A DNA stretch of 60,000 nt from Antedon mediterranea. Taxonomy: Eukaryota; Echinodermata; Crinoidea; Comatulida; Antedonidae. Position numbers and translations under genes: made by a program. The DNA lies in contig NC_092671.1 in NCBI RefSeq assembly GCF_964355755.1, positions 19,930,001 to 19,990,000 of the forward strand. Direction: 5' to 3'. Positions 47,901 through 57,889 of the stretch are shown here, piece by piece. Within the stretch, counting starts at the first letter, position 1. Each line of letters starts with the position of its first letter. The notes under the pieces were generated by a model. The model ran no database searches, was not told where the DNA came from, and saw nothing but the letters and a program-made list of their open reading frames with translations.

Positions 47901-50900
47901 TCGTACATTCAGCACTGAACGTACTCTATCTTTTTCATTTTGAAACAAAATGATCATTGGTTGATTCGAAATCCATATTTACATACCGCCCGCCCCATAT
48001 AGCCAAATACGGTATGATAACCTACGTCATTCTTATCGGATGTTTGCGGTCTGCAAATCGATTTCTATACGTGTTTCACAAGTCTGTATTTTCAGAGAAA
48101 AATCGCGGTCGAAATAAAAACAAATAAATATAAAAAAAGACAATAAATACAGACTTGGGGCAAGTCTACCCCTCCATCAACTCATCCACGATGATGAAAA
48201 AGCTTGGTTAGAAGTTAGTAATTTATACAGTACGTACCGAGAACTGTTTTATTGAAATATTCCTAATTTTTGGATTTTTTTAGTTTTAATTATTTACTAT
48301 TTAGCTTTGATGCAAACAACTGATGTAGTTTAGTTTGAATATGCTCATGCGGAAAATAAACTATACTTATGTATATACATTCTCTATTTGTGATTACTTG
48401 ATATGCACGTGTATGAATGGTTTTGAAGAAACTGTTAGGCCTAATACAAGACGCAAAATAATGACACGGATTACTATCTCTTTAGGTAACTAATGTGTTG
48501 TAAAGTTTATATAGTTATTTCAGGTATTTTATATAATCCAATAATTAGGCATAGAATATTTAAGACCATAATTTACAAGGACATAAATATTTTTCTGTAA
48601 ATGGACTTTGCCACTTCTCTCTATTCCCTTAACGATAAATGAAAAATAAAATAAAGGAGCCGCATGATTCATGGTTATAAAATGTTATTGCCGTTTTGAA
48701 TGTTTACACGTGTGTTTAGACCTATTAGACGTTTACGTATTCGGTATAGTCAAAGTAGAACTTTTCTTTTCTTTCGCTAAGGATTTGTATTTATAATTTT
48801 TTTTTGGCTGATTGAGGTTTGTATGTTAAACAAAACAGTTCGCTTTTATAAGCTGTGCACGCCACCGGAACAACGCGCAACACAAAGAACTTACACCTCC
48901 TAACGTGCTGATATACAGCACTTTTGATTTAAATATGAATAGGCCTTCGTATTCATTTTAAAATAATTACTATAATTAATAAGTATTATTAACTAATGTT
49001 AAAGAAATTGGAGAACGAACTTAAGGTTTCAAAGTCTTATGAAATCAATAACGTTGCTATAATAAATGGGATTCTAACTCGTTAAACTGGAAAATACTGA
49101 TTTGAATTGCTCATAAAGGATACAATAAGTTATTAATGAAAACTAGATTGTAGCATCTATAGGTTTTGGCTGATTTACAAACATTATATTATGCGCATTT
49201 TAAAATTGGCTGCCGGCTATTATTTTTAAGAGAATAACCGTGAATATTAGGCTATGTTATGAAATTATTTGATTTTTTAATGAAAAAATTCTCTTATGAT
49301 GGCGTATGTCGATTATTATACAGTATTATCACAACATACAACAATAAGAACATTATTATTATTCTTTTCTTGTTAAAACACCTTTTAACAGACTAGATAG
49401 ATAGGCCTAGACTAAATTGTTTAGCCTAAATAATCCGTTTATAAGACTAAACATCAGGACGAAGAATTTATAACCTCACCATATAAGAATGTAACTTTCT
49501 TTTGTTTTTACAACCACTGCTAAAACTAATTAATCTCCTTTAAGCTAGGCTAATGTCATGTAAATTTACTCTTCCCTGCAAAATACAATGTCACACAGGT
49601 CATTGTTTATAGCCTAAGAGCTGGAACTTGTTAGGAGGAACATGTGCATTATGAAACTTTAGTAAGATACTCAAAGTAAAGATAAAGCACCGAAAAACCC
49701 GAGTATGAATCTTTCTAAATAATTATGTTATAGCGTTTATGCATTCATTCTATTCATTAACCACGCATAAATAAGTATAACTAGCACAATCACATCGATG
49801 TGTGATAATTACATTAGGGTGTGCATGCCTTCTTGTATTCGGGGCACCTACTACTACACTACCTTTTCTCCTTACAATTGCAAGTATTTCTGGTTGGGGT
49901 TTGTCAGAGTTTATCACTCATTTTATTTAGAACATCATTGCTACTTCAAGGAATACATTTAAGATGGATAGGTTGTTTGTATTTTGTCAATTTGGTGGGC
50001 AGGATTTTGGCTATTTTAGAAAAATATGGAAATTTCAAATGGTAACTCTTGCTCACTTACGCCCATATTTCCTAATCGAACCTTAGTCTAGTTCAAACTT
50101 GGTCTTGGAAAGGTACTAGTTTGAACTAAGAAAAAATAGGCTAACTACTTCATTCAGAGTTTGATGATGTAGCCAATCAGATAGAAGTACAGCTAAATGA
50201 TAAAACGCTGTCGTCGCGATGTGTGTATCGTGCTACTCCCGTATGGAAATGCACTCTGGAGTGACGCAGGTAAAGATCGTATCCAAATTGATAGCATTTA
50301 CAAACAAAAGTTAACTTGTATTAAAAAAATGTTCAAATGATTGGATAATCAACTAAATATTGGTCACGGTTTTCATCATCTGTTAAAAAGCTGGCGAGTT
50401 AACTTTCTCTTCGTGGATTAAAACAATTTTTGCTCAAAATCCGCAACGATTTTTTGAGTTAGGCAGTTTTAAGTCACATATTTAGTTAGAGTTCGTTTTA
50501 TGAATTAAAAATAACGCCATATTTAAAGTTTATTTTTAAGAATACGGGCGTTAACAGTCAACATGCTTTCGAGACGTATGTTTATGTATGTACCATCTGG
50601 CGGAAATATCAGCCGCTCCTTAATATTAGATATATTGTTAATCGATGTTCGATGAAAAAATCACTAAAGAATAATGGCCATTTGCGGAAACAATCTTATG
50701 TATGCATAACGTTGTACACCATTATTGAAGTTGTTGTTTTCTTCAACATATTCGATATCATTTATTTAAAAGAAATACATATTTTATGTTAGCCTAATAC
50801 CGTACCATCACACTGTAGTAATGTCGCAGAACTCTTTAAGTGTAACTGTAATAATAGGTAGATTTTATATGGCCTTGTAAATCGTGCCAAATCGAATTTA

Positions 50901-53624
50901 ATGACTGATTTATGTCATGCATTATGCTTAAATGGATTGGTTATAAAAGTTAGTAGAAGTAAAAAAAAAACGAATTTTAACTATAGATAAGCCTATTAGT
51001 GAAAAGGTATTGATTGGGATATATATTATAACAAATTAATATTGATTAATATTCTTAATGGTTTTACTATTCCTTACGTTCAAAACAAAGGCATTAACAA
51101 CTGCTGATATACAAATAATATGGAATAGTAATTATAGTTAATATACAGTAGTGACCTTCCATAAACGATCGTCCATCTTTACAATACATTTTCTCCTTTG
51201 TGTTCATATGCCTACACTATATTATTATTTATATTATTAATATTATTCAAATAGCGTGAAACAAACAAAATGATACTAGGATTGCTAAGGCAGGGCGTAG
51301 TTTTATTTCATTCCATCCAACGAAATAAAAATATTTTTTTAAACGGATATGAACTACGGTATAGATACCTTTATAATTATACTAACACTAATAATCATTT
51401 TCACCTAACGTTTAACGTGACCTATATGTTTAGGTAACATGTTGCTGTAATACTAAAAAATACTGGCCTATAATAATTATTGAACTACAGTATGTGTTTC
51501 AACTTTGACCTACTGTAATTTGCATACGCGAAGATTCCATAATATTCGCTCTGTTACACATTCGGGGTGTTTTTTCATTGAACCTTACATTTCTCAACCC
51601 AAATCACGTCATATCATGGCTAACTTCAAATCAAAACAAGGGGCATCGATATTGGCACATGCATACAAATGAGAAGAAATCTGCTTCGTACAATTTGTAG
51701 ATTCTAGATTTTGAAAGTTTTCAGAAACAGTATGCCATATCTTCTATTTTTAAAAGATAAGAGATGATGCATTAATCGCATGTATTGAGAAAATGATTTA
51801 TCTTCAGACATTATGATTCTTATATTTCAGTACTAAGGCTTATTTAACTTATATGTTACAACATCTTCACTAGTTAACGTCATCATTTTTATATGTATGT
51901 ACAGCAGTATCATAGGTCTGATCAACATAAAACTGCAACTATTTCCTCCATTCTTATTTCTATTTAAAAGCAGCGATTCACTGGGGGGTTGGGGGGGGGG
52001 GGGGTATATTGCAATTCTAGATGCAAAAACAACACAGTTTGCTTGGAATTTATGCAATGTTATTATTATTATAATTGAACAACAAACAAAAAAATCAATT
52101 ATTATATTAGAAAGAGGAAATAATGGTAGATCATGGATGAAATTTATTTATAATATTGTATGTGTGCTATGGTGCGTATGACCATCAATGACATCATCAT
52201 TACTCGGTGACTGTAATTATATTGAAGAATACGTTATGGGTTTAACATTTACCTGGATGTGAAATTTTTTCCTATGCAGAATTATATATGATAGTAATAA
52301 CTAATTTTAGTAGATGTGATATTACGCTTAAATAATGTAATTAAAAGTTATACCTATATATTCAATGTTATACGGCATTGATCTATGGGATGGATATTTT
52401 ACAATCTATTTTGGTGCTTTTATAACTGAAAATAACTGTATTTAGGCATACATTAATCTGGGATTAATGGCTATGACCTAAACATGATTATTGGATCAGA
52501 ATTTAAATGGGGAAACCTAAATATGTTACTTATGAATTCACAGAAACAATCCATACCGTAAACAAACAAGACGTACACACTAACTAATGTTCCACTCTTG
52601 TGCAATTTTCCTTCTTTTACTATGGTTACCACGTAATGCGTCTATCATAAACTTGATCTCTATGGTAACATTCGCACATTCTGACGTTGACATTAGCCCC
52701 ATGACGCCCGTATTACTCGACATTAATATTTCTACACAATTTTATTTAGACTTTTTAAATATTGGCATCAGTACCCCATCACTGTATGGATATATAATTT
52801 GGCCACCCTACTGTAATATTAGGCTATATTAGAAACAAAGAGTTCCATCTTTTAGAGACATAGATTTACAGATTTGGTATTAGATGTCAAAAACACATTA
52901 ACTATCAATATTATTAAAGATTGATAATATGATTTATAAGTTACAGCAATAATTAACAAAATGGGAGTTACAGGTAAAGTATATTGACTAGTAGCTTACT
53001 AGGGAATATTTAATAAGTAAATATTTATTATTACATAGTTGATCGTTCTGTTTTCCGACTCAAAGAAGATTTATAAATTCAAGCTAAATGAGTCACACGA
53101 GCCTCTGGGTAGCTCAAAGTATGGTCATTTGTTGTTAATGTGACCATTGAGAGAAGACTTATTGCACGACATGGCTTCTGAAAGGAGTTAATGGATCGGT
53201 GCATTAGATATTACGGTTAAATTTAGGCATTACAAGAGGCAAATGCAAAATCTCTAAATTTACGTCATTAGCAAGCATGTTGTTTTCGCGTTCAGACTTT
53301 TACCGCTCTCTCGATGGTTTTAGGGCAGTGTTCATGGTATGCAGTTTAGAGGCTGTACTTTTTGACTTGCCAATGTTAATGTAGTATACGCTATATAAAA
53401 ACAAATGAAACATTATAACGACACAGCCTACACTAATGCAAAATCATTACACTAAGAAAATAAGTATCTTACTATTACTACTATAATACATATAATTATA
53501 AACACATTTAACACACTATTTAGGAACCAATAGGTATTTACAGGTGACAAAATAAACAAAAGGCACAACTTACCCAATATGAATAGATTAATAACAGCAG
53601 TTGAAAAAACGTGTTTAGAAACAT
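35815..53624 (-). CDS. Gene C: DSL-family Notch ligand (Delta/Jagged-like) with 23 EGF repeats, 14 coding exons
   Basis: Exons, 5' to 3': 53624-53574, 46583-46420, 45350-45200, 44940-44801, 44200-44064, 42621-42508, 41454-41341, 41115-41005, 40567-40454, 39998-37815, 37568-37412, 37005-36855, 36469-36369, 35947-35815. All borders are GT/AG, all phases join, and the total is 3822 nt (1273 residues). Domains: signal peptide, MNNL (residues ~18-170), DSL (~171-216), 23 EGF repeats, a ~100-residue juxtamembrane domain, a transmembrane helix, and a ~46-residue tail. DSL proteins are membrane ligands that activate Notch on neighbouring cells. Delta usually has 6-9 EGFs and Jagged/Serrate about 14-16 plus a VWC-like region, which is missing here. 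EGF1-2 are ordinary calcium-binding repeats without the DOS pattern. The juxtamembrane strands resemble Jagged more than Delta, so I give no orthologue name. Confidence 0.9.
36369..36469 (-). CDS. Gene C exon 13: transmembrane helix
   Basis: After ttttag it reads [20 protein letters not shown] then [14 protein letters not shown] before gtaagt. A ~25-residue hydrophobic helix followed by CCSRTKSKK gives the stop-transfer. Confidence 0.88.
36855..37568 (-). CDS. Gene C exons 11 and 12: juxtamembrane domain
   Basis: Exon 11 (37568-37412) reads [20 protein letters not shown] and [20 protein letters not shown]. Exon 12 (37005-36855) reads [20 protein letters not shown] and [20 protein letters not shown]. 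The acceptor tttcacag at 37006 keeps the frame; the closer ctag does not. The order strand, helix, strand, helix (VRVECFE...[18 protein letters not shown]) resembles the membrane-proximal domain of Jagged proteins, judged by eye. This region should carry the ectodomain cleavage site. Confidence 0.8.
37815..39998 (-). CDS. Gene C exon 10: 19 EGF repeats in one exon
   Basis: One 2184 nt, phase 1-1 exon (728 codons) holds EGF 5-23, from [17 protein letters not shown] to [15 protein letters not shown]. The DNA period is close to 114 nt. Nearly all repeats start (I/V)(N/D)EC and are calcium-binding; EGF 8 is odd ([10 protein letters not shown]). Most have C-x-S-x-P-C (O-glucose), and several have C-x4-(S/T)-C (O-fucose) such as CKNGATC and CLNNGSC. 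The open frame continues upstream to 40242 only as intron read-through. The exon leaves before a weak gtttgt donor; without splicing, translation would stop 33 nt later. Confidence 0.92.
40454..40567 (-). CDS. Gene C exon 9: EGF 4
   Basis: 114 nt, phase 1-1: [20 protein letters not shown] then [19 protein letters not shown]. It has O-glucose and O-fucose consensus sites. Confidence 0.9.
41005..41115 (-). CDS. Gene C exon 8: EGF 3
   Basis: 111 nt, phase 1-1: [20 protein letters not shown] then [18 protein letters not shown]. One residue shorter than its neighbours between C2 and C3. Confidence 0.9.
41341..41454 (-). CDS. Gene C exon 7: EGF 2
   Basis: 114 nt, phase 1-1: [20 protein letters not shown] then [19 protein letters not shown]. 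Calcium-binding type, with an O-glucose consensus. Confidence 0.9.
42508..42621 (-). CDS. Gene C exon 6: EGF 1
   Basis: A 114 nt phase 1-1 exon: [20 protein letters not shown] then [19 protein letters not shown]. Calcium-binding type (N-x-E at the start, D/N and aromatic later). It has O-glucose (C-x-S-x-P-C) and O-fucose (C-x4-T-C) consensus sites. Confidence 0.9.
42622..44063. other. Gene C intron 5
   Basis: Searched for further EGF exons on the minus strand; none were seen. The exon 5 to exon 6 join already completes the DSL domain. Confidence 0.5.
44064..44200 (-). CDS. Gene C exon 5: DSL domain
   Basis: It holds [20 protein letters not shown], then [17 protein letters not shown]. Five of the six DSL cysteines and the YYG and C-x2-FC signatures are present; the sixth Cys (GSIC) is supplied by the next exon, an intron position typical of EGF-type modules. 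This domain contacts Notch EGF11-12 in characterised ligands. Confidence 0.92.
44801..44940 (-). CDS. Gene C exon 4: MNNL domain, end
   Basis: It opens [20 protein letters not shown] (matching FSLIIEALHDxDxxDDP) and ends [14 protein letters not shown] (taa)n tract immediately precedes the acceptor. Confidence 0.85.
45200..45350 (-). CDS. Gene C exon 3: MNNL domain, middle
   Basis: It reads [18 protein letters not shown], then [11 protein letters not shown] before gtaaga. The last strand corresponds to the P-F-x-F-x-W(P/T) strand that precedes FSLIIEA in Delta and Jagged. Confidence 0.85.
45351..46419. other. Gene C intron 2
   Basis: AT-rich; no feature recognised. Confidence 0.45.
46420..46583 (-). 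CDS. Gene C exon 2: MNNL domain, first part
   Basis: After ttgtttcag it reads [20 protein letters not shown], then [14 protein letters not shown] and [14 protein letters not shown]. The pair of adjacent Cys and the C-x-x-x-F-x-x-C-x strand are hallmarks of the Notch-ligand N-terminal C2-like domain (Jagged: NGNCC...CDTYFKVCLKE). Confidence 0.88.
47226..47391 (+). repeat. Dispersed ~165 bp repeat, copy 1
   Basis: It matches the complement of 58931-59080 over its length: taatattagtaa, tatggcgtttcatacgtgta, gtcacgtggtt, caccaagaattcttg, gactagtttcagc. It contains the perfect 18 bp palindrome CACCAAGAATTCTTGGTG at 47332-47349. Confidence 0.8.
51983..52004. repeat. G-rich run (G6-TT-G14)
   Basis: An uninterrupted G14 preceded by G6, the strongest homopolymer of its kind in the window. 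Possible quadruplex former or assembly-sensitive site. Confidence 0.7.
53574..53624 (-). CDS. Gene C exon 1: signal peptide
   Basis: [17 protein letters not shown], 17 codons, then gtaagt. It joins exon 2 in phase 0. Only this exon offers a signal peptide in the right phase upstream of the MNNL domain, about 7 kb away. The distance keeps confidence below that of the other exons. Confidence 0.75.
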
Positions 53625-53639
53625 CTTCTTAAATTGCTT

Positions 53640-54369
53640 AAATATATTTTAAATTTGAATACGAATCACCACGACTTGACGAGAGTAACAATTATCTGTT
53701 GACATATCTAAATTAGCAAAATACATTGGATTGACAAAACGAACATTTTAAACAAGGAAACGCAGTCCTATCCAAAACGTGATATCAAAAGCCGTTTGAT
53801 ATTGATATTGACTATGACATAGATAATAGATAATATGTGAATATTCCTGGACGCTGTATTGAGTTCATCATAACTTTATAGTAGTCTGATTAGTTTAGCT
53901 CCGGAAACGATAGCCGCTGGCTTATATTTAACAGCATTGTGGGCTGTGCTACGGTAATACGCCGCTAACGCACCAGTGATTTCAGAAACCGCGAGAGCAC
54001 AGCAATCGATGATCCCATCCTAGTTTAAAATAGAACATCGAAAGAACGCGTTCTGTTATTTATAATGATTTTCATATATACTATAATTAAAATCAATGTT
54101 GTACTGTTGCACTGGTACTTGATGATTGTACATCATCTTATTAATTATAAATTTGCGTAGATTTATAAATGCTATGCTGTATAGTTCGAAGTAGTATATT
54201 ATACGTTGTCGTTTTAACCAACCTTACCTAATATCAAATATACAAGTCAATGACGCAACGAAATTATGTACATAATAACATTCGAAATTGTTTGATTTAT
54301 CTTATGGACGAAAACCTATAGTATTAATTATAGAAATGCCAACATTTTGTACTTATTATTATATTTGTG
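53640..54369. other. Putative 5' UTR and promoter region of gene C
   Basis: A GC-richer patch at 53890-54020 with a TATA-like word. Otherwise AT-rich without recognised features. Confidence 0.4.
53921..53930 (-). promoter_or_regulatory. TATA-like box upstream of gene C
   Basis: TAAATATAAG on the minus strand, about 300 nt upstream of the gene C start codon, within a more GC-rich stretch (53900-54010). Plausible only; no initiator was confirmed. Confidence 0.3.
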
Positions 54370-55050
54370 TGCAGTGCGGGTCTAGGCCCATTGCCACCTG
54401 GCCTTTTGCCACCCGGCTCTTTGCCACCCGGCCCTTTGCCACCCGGCCAATTGCCACCAACGGATATTTGCCACCCGGCTTGTTACCACCCGACCTGTTG
54501 CCACCCGGTCAGTTTCCACCAGGCCTGTTGACACCCGGCTTGTTTCCACCCGGCCTGTTGTCACCCGGTCTCTTGCCACCCGACCATTTGCCACATTTTC
54601 CACCCACTTTTCATTTTAAAGAACAATTAGGCCTATAGGGGGAACTGGCAAACTGGCGTGATTGCGACAAAGGCGCGTAGCGTCTCTGGGCTAATATATA
54701 CGGTTAGTCCCCGCTCTCAGTACAATTATTTGTACCGTCTGGGATCCACCTGTCTATGACAAACGGTGGTATACAATATTTTGGGATATTTATATAATAT
54801 AAAAGCATACGTGATATTTTACTTCAATAACGGAAAATAGAAGGCTTAATTAAAGGCCGGGTAGCAAAAGGCCGGGTGGCAAAAGGTGGCAAAAGGTCGA
54901 GTGGCAACAGGCCGAGTGGCAAAATACCTAAGGTAGTAATTAGCCGGGTGACAATAGGCCGGTGACGATAGATCGGGTGGTGAAAGGCCGGTTGGCATAG
55001 GCCGAGTTGAAAAAGACCAGGTGGCAACGGGCCGGAACCCGTGCAGAGCT
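54370..55050. mobile_element. Second foldback element, arms of 15 bp units
   Basis: The left arm (about 54370-54600) is an array of TTGCCACCCGGCCTG-type units, almost exactly 15 bp each, about 14 units. The right arm (about 54852-55050) is the inverted complement (aggccgggtggcaa), less regular. The outer ends also match: gtgcagtgcgggtctaggcc on the left pairs with ggccggaacccgtgcagagc on the right. A non-repeated core of about 250 bp separates the arms. It lies ~750 bp upstream of the gene C start codon. Open frames rich in Pro and Leu here are translations of the array. Confidence 0.8.
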
Positions 55051-55099
55051 ATGACTCTAGATGTATGTTGAATAGTTCGCACTGCAGAATACAACTAAT

Positions 55100-55810
55100 T
55101 TGCCAGACAAGTGTACTGTAAAGCTCATTTATTTCGGTGAGTCTCTAGTACGCCCAGGAAAGCTCCCCATACAAAATTGAAGTTAAAAATGTAGTAGGGA
55201 ATAGGAGAGTAAGAACCTGCCTCTCAAGATAAATCATAAAATACTTTTATTTTACTACTAAGCAGCTTCGATTCGAGAGGATTATGGATATTGTCATTTT
55301 TCATTTAATTATTACTGTATGCATGTACATTTTCAATTCAATTCAAATTAAAAACAGTGAAATATTCTTTAATAATAATAACAGTAACTAAAATCTTGAG
55401 TAAGGTATTTCAATTGCTGTAATTGTAGGATCCAAGCAACATAAAAAGGTAGATACAAAAGCAAAATTCATTGAAATAATTTTGTTTTAAATTCTATTTC
55501 ATTCAAAATATATATAACACAAACATTTCTATAAAAAGCAGAACATTACATACAATATATTTAAAAAACCTAACCATTTCCTCTCAAACGATTTGCTTTG
55601 AATTTCTGTGTTGAAATGATAACATAATAGCATACAATTAATTTGTAATTAAACGCTTTAATGAAAGATGTAGAAAATGTCATTTAACTAATAGTATTGA
55701 AAGCGAGTAAACAGAATAGAAACAAGAATATTACTGAAAATAAAATAAGATAAAAAGGAATTTTATTTAGAGGAAGAAATTGTGAATTTATTATATAGAA
55801 ATTACATGAT
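55100..55810. other. Gene-free AT-rich stretch
   Basis: No coding pattern or known repeat recognised. Confidence 0.4.
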
Positions 55811-55811
55811 G

Positions 55812-56070
55812 TTGAATTGAATTGAAATATTTTATTGACTGGTCAAAGACTGGTCTCCCAGAGGGTCCCAGTTATGATAAGTGGTTGTGATGTACTAGTA
55901 CACGGGAGTAACCCCCTACTCAACTCGAAAGATGTACTAGGTTTGTTAAAGTGTACATGAGCTAGATGTGTACACTGGACCTACGGTTTATAGTTCTTGT
56001 CCGGGAAGACCCGTTCTACCACCAGAACCATGGAGCGAGTGAGCCTCGAACCTTTGCCGATGTTATGTCC
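55812..56070 (-). mobile_element. SINE copy sharing the central domain of the 24.2 kb SINE but with another tail
   Basis: 55888-56066 matches 24378-24552 in order (tactagtacac...taccccctact, ctcgaaagatg.actagg, acactggacctacggtttat, gaccagaaccatggag). The 3' end on the minus strand is different: actgggaccctctgggagac, then a ttgaattcaa-type repeat (55812-55835). The tRNA head is truncated after the B-box region. Confidence 0.75.
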
Positions 56071-56569
56071 AACTGTCGGCTACTATTCAGGTACATCATT
56101 TATAATTATTAAAAGGAAGCTGCCATTGAGTAGATTTGATAAATAATACTGCTTTGTGGTGAAAAGGTTACGTGAAAACCGAATTCTAATGGACCAATAC
56201 CTGAAAGAAAAGGTGTTGCTGGAATAAGTCAACAAATGGCATGTAAGATAACGTATACATGGCAATGTTCCCAGGCTAGAGATGCCTAAAAGATGACAAC
56301 TTGATTGACAGCTGCTGGCTAAGATAGTGAGGAAGGCAACGGGAACCCACCTCACTGTAAATGTTTTCCTTTGAAAAATGACGACAGTTAATAACAGGAA
56401 AGACGGATTCCAAGAAAATATAAGTACTGGAAGTCGCGTCCGGCATGGTCAGTAATGGGGATGGCCAAGTCGTCAATTAGCGAATATCCCAAATAAAAAT
56501 TGGCACATAAAAAATAGGAGAAAATGTGCAGATACAAATGAAAATAGAAAATAGAAAAGTTAGCAACAA

Positions 56570-57640
56570 ATTGTGATGTTACTATTGAAAATGGATATAT
56601 ATTCATATATTCTGGAAGTGAAAAACAACAACTTTTTTATCATGCTAGAGAATGCAAATAAAGTTATGGAAATTAAATATGTCAACGAAAGACTTATAAT
56701 GATAAGAATTCCTGTCAATACAGTGGTTATTGAAGTGTATATGCAAACAACAAAGAGTAATGAGTAAGTTGTAGATAGAATGTATAGACATTTTACTGGA
56801 TTACTGTAAAAAAGAGATTGTTATACTTATGGATGATTTCAATACTAATAGTAGGAGAAAAAGAGAAAGAAGGGAAGTGTGTTGGGAATTATGGACCTGG
56901 ACAAGGAAGTGAGGGAGAGGAGATAAATAGTGTAATTTGTTAAGATTGATTTGTAGTTTACAACAAACTTTTCCAACAATCTTTAAGAGGAAGATACACC
57001 AGGATGGAAAATAGGATCAATTATAATGATCAGAGAAAGTTACAAAAATGCAGTGAAAAATTGTCATAGTTATTTTGGAGTATGTTGGATGAGATCATAA
57101 CCTTGTTTCTATGACATTAAAGAATATTCAAACTAAAAAAGAATACAAGCAAGAAAGTTAAAAAGAAGTTGAATCTTCAGGCCCTGTAGTGTGATACCAC
57201 CGAACAGGAATTTAAAATACAAATAGATGAAGATATTGCCGAAATAAACGAAACGGGTATTGTTAAAGATAAGTAGAGTCATATAAAGAAAGTTATATTT
57301 AACAGAGGCCAAAACAAACATGGATTATTGAAGAGAAGATCAAAAAATGGAGGAGAGAAAGAATGGAAAAACAAAAACAATGAAGAAGGAAGACCGAAGT
57401 CTAAACAGTCAGTACGATGAATAACTGACAAGACAAAGAAAAATCGTGGATCAGCAGAAAGTGTAAGGACATTGGTAAATTACATAAAAAGGGAAGAAGT
57501 ATAAATAAATCATTTACAGCAGTGAAAGAATTAGGAAGAGAAAGGCACACAAACAATATTAGATAAAGATGAAAATTATTGTATTAACTAAAACTCTTGA
57601 TATAAAACGTATAGTAGATGGAAAGAATATATATAGATAA
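56570..57640 (+). pseudogene. Retroposon endonuclease remnant, CFDP2/RTE-like
   Basis: Across all three frames, in order: KVMEIKYVNERLIMIRIP with NTVVIEVYMQT (56665-56750), GNYGPGQGSEGEEI (about 56885-56930), a TFFQQSL-RKY equivalent (about 56960-57000), MIRESYKNAVKNCHSYFGV (about 57027-57085), KKWRRERMEKQK..NNEEGR (57340-57400) and RWKEYI (about 57615-57630). These are the landmarks of craniofacial-development-protein-2-like endonucleases of RTE-type retroposons. Many stops and shifts; dead. Confidence 0.65.
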
Positions 57641-57644
57641 TCAT

Positions 57645-57795
57645 CTAATATATAGATGATGACGCAATGGAATCACTGAACCATATCACACTCAAAACGT
57701 TCCTCAGACACGCGCTGTAGACTTGCTCCAAATCTGTATTTATTGTCCTTTTTTGTGTTAGTCCACCAGTCGATGTTTCAATTTTGTCTGGATCT
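57645..57795 (-). pseudogene. Retroposon RT C-terminal fragment, opposite strand
   Basis: TQKRTINTDLEQVYSACLRN then VLSVIWFSDSIAS resembles the LTK-x2-E-x-L-x-x-x-Y-x-x-LRx-L-N/x-x-W-x-D-x-(I/V) block after the RT domain of RTE/CFDP2-like elements. It lies head-on against the endonuclease remnant on the plus strand. Confidence 0.45.
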
Positions 57796-57889
57796 ACAGA
57801 CTTGTGATACACGTATACAAATCGATTTGCAGAGCTCAGAAGAATTACGTAGTGGTATATAAATATGAATTTTGAATAAACCAATGATC

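Larger units (their letters stand above)
46584..53573. other. Gene C intron 1, about 7 kb
   Basis: Contains a dispersed repeat at 47226-47391 and a G14 run near 52000. Short open frames here show no domain pattern. Long first introns of developmental genes often carry enhancers, but no binding-site cluster could be established by eye. Confidence 0.45.

Noticed and set aside
54288-54638. Open frame rich in Pro and Leu
   Set aside because: It is the translation of the 15 bp array of the foldback element; the complementary frames are equally open.
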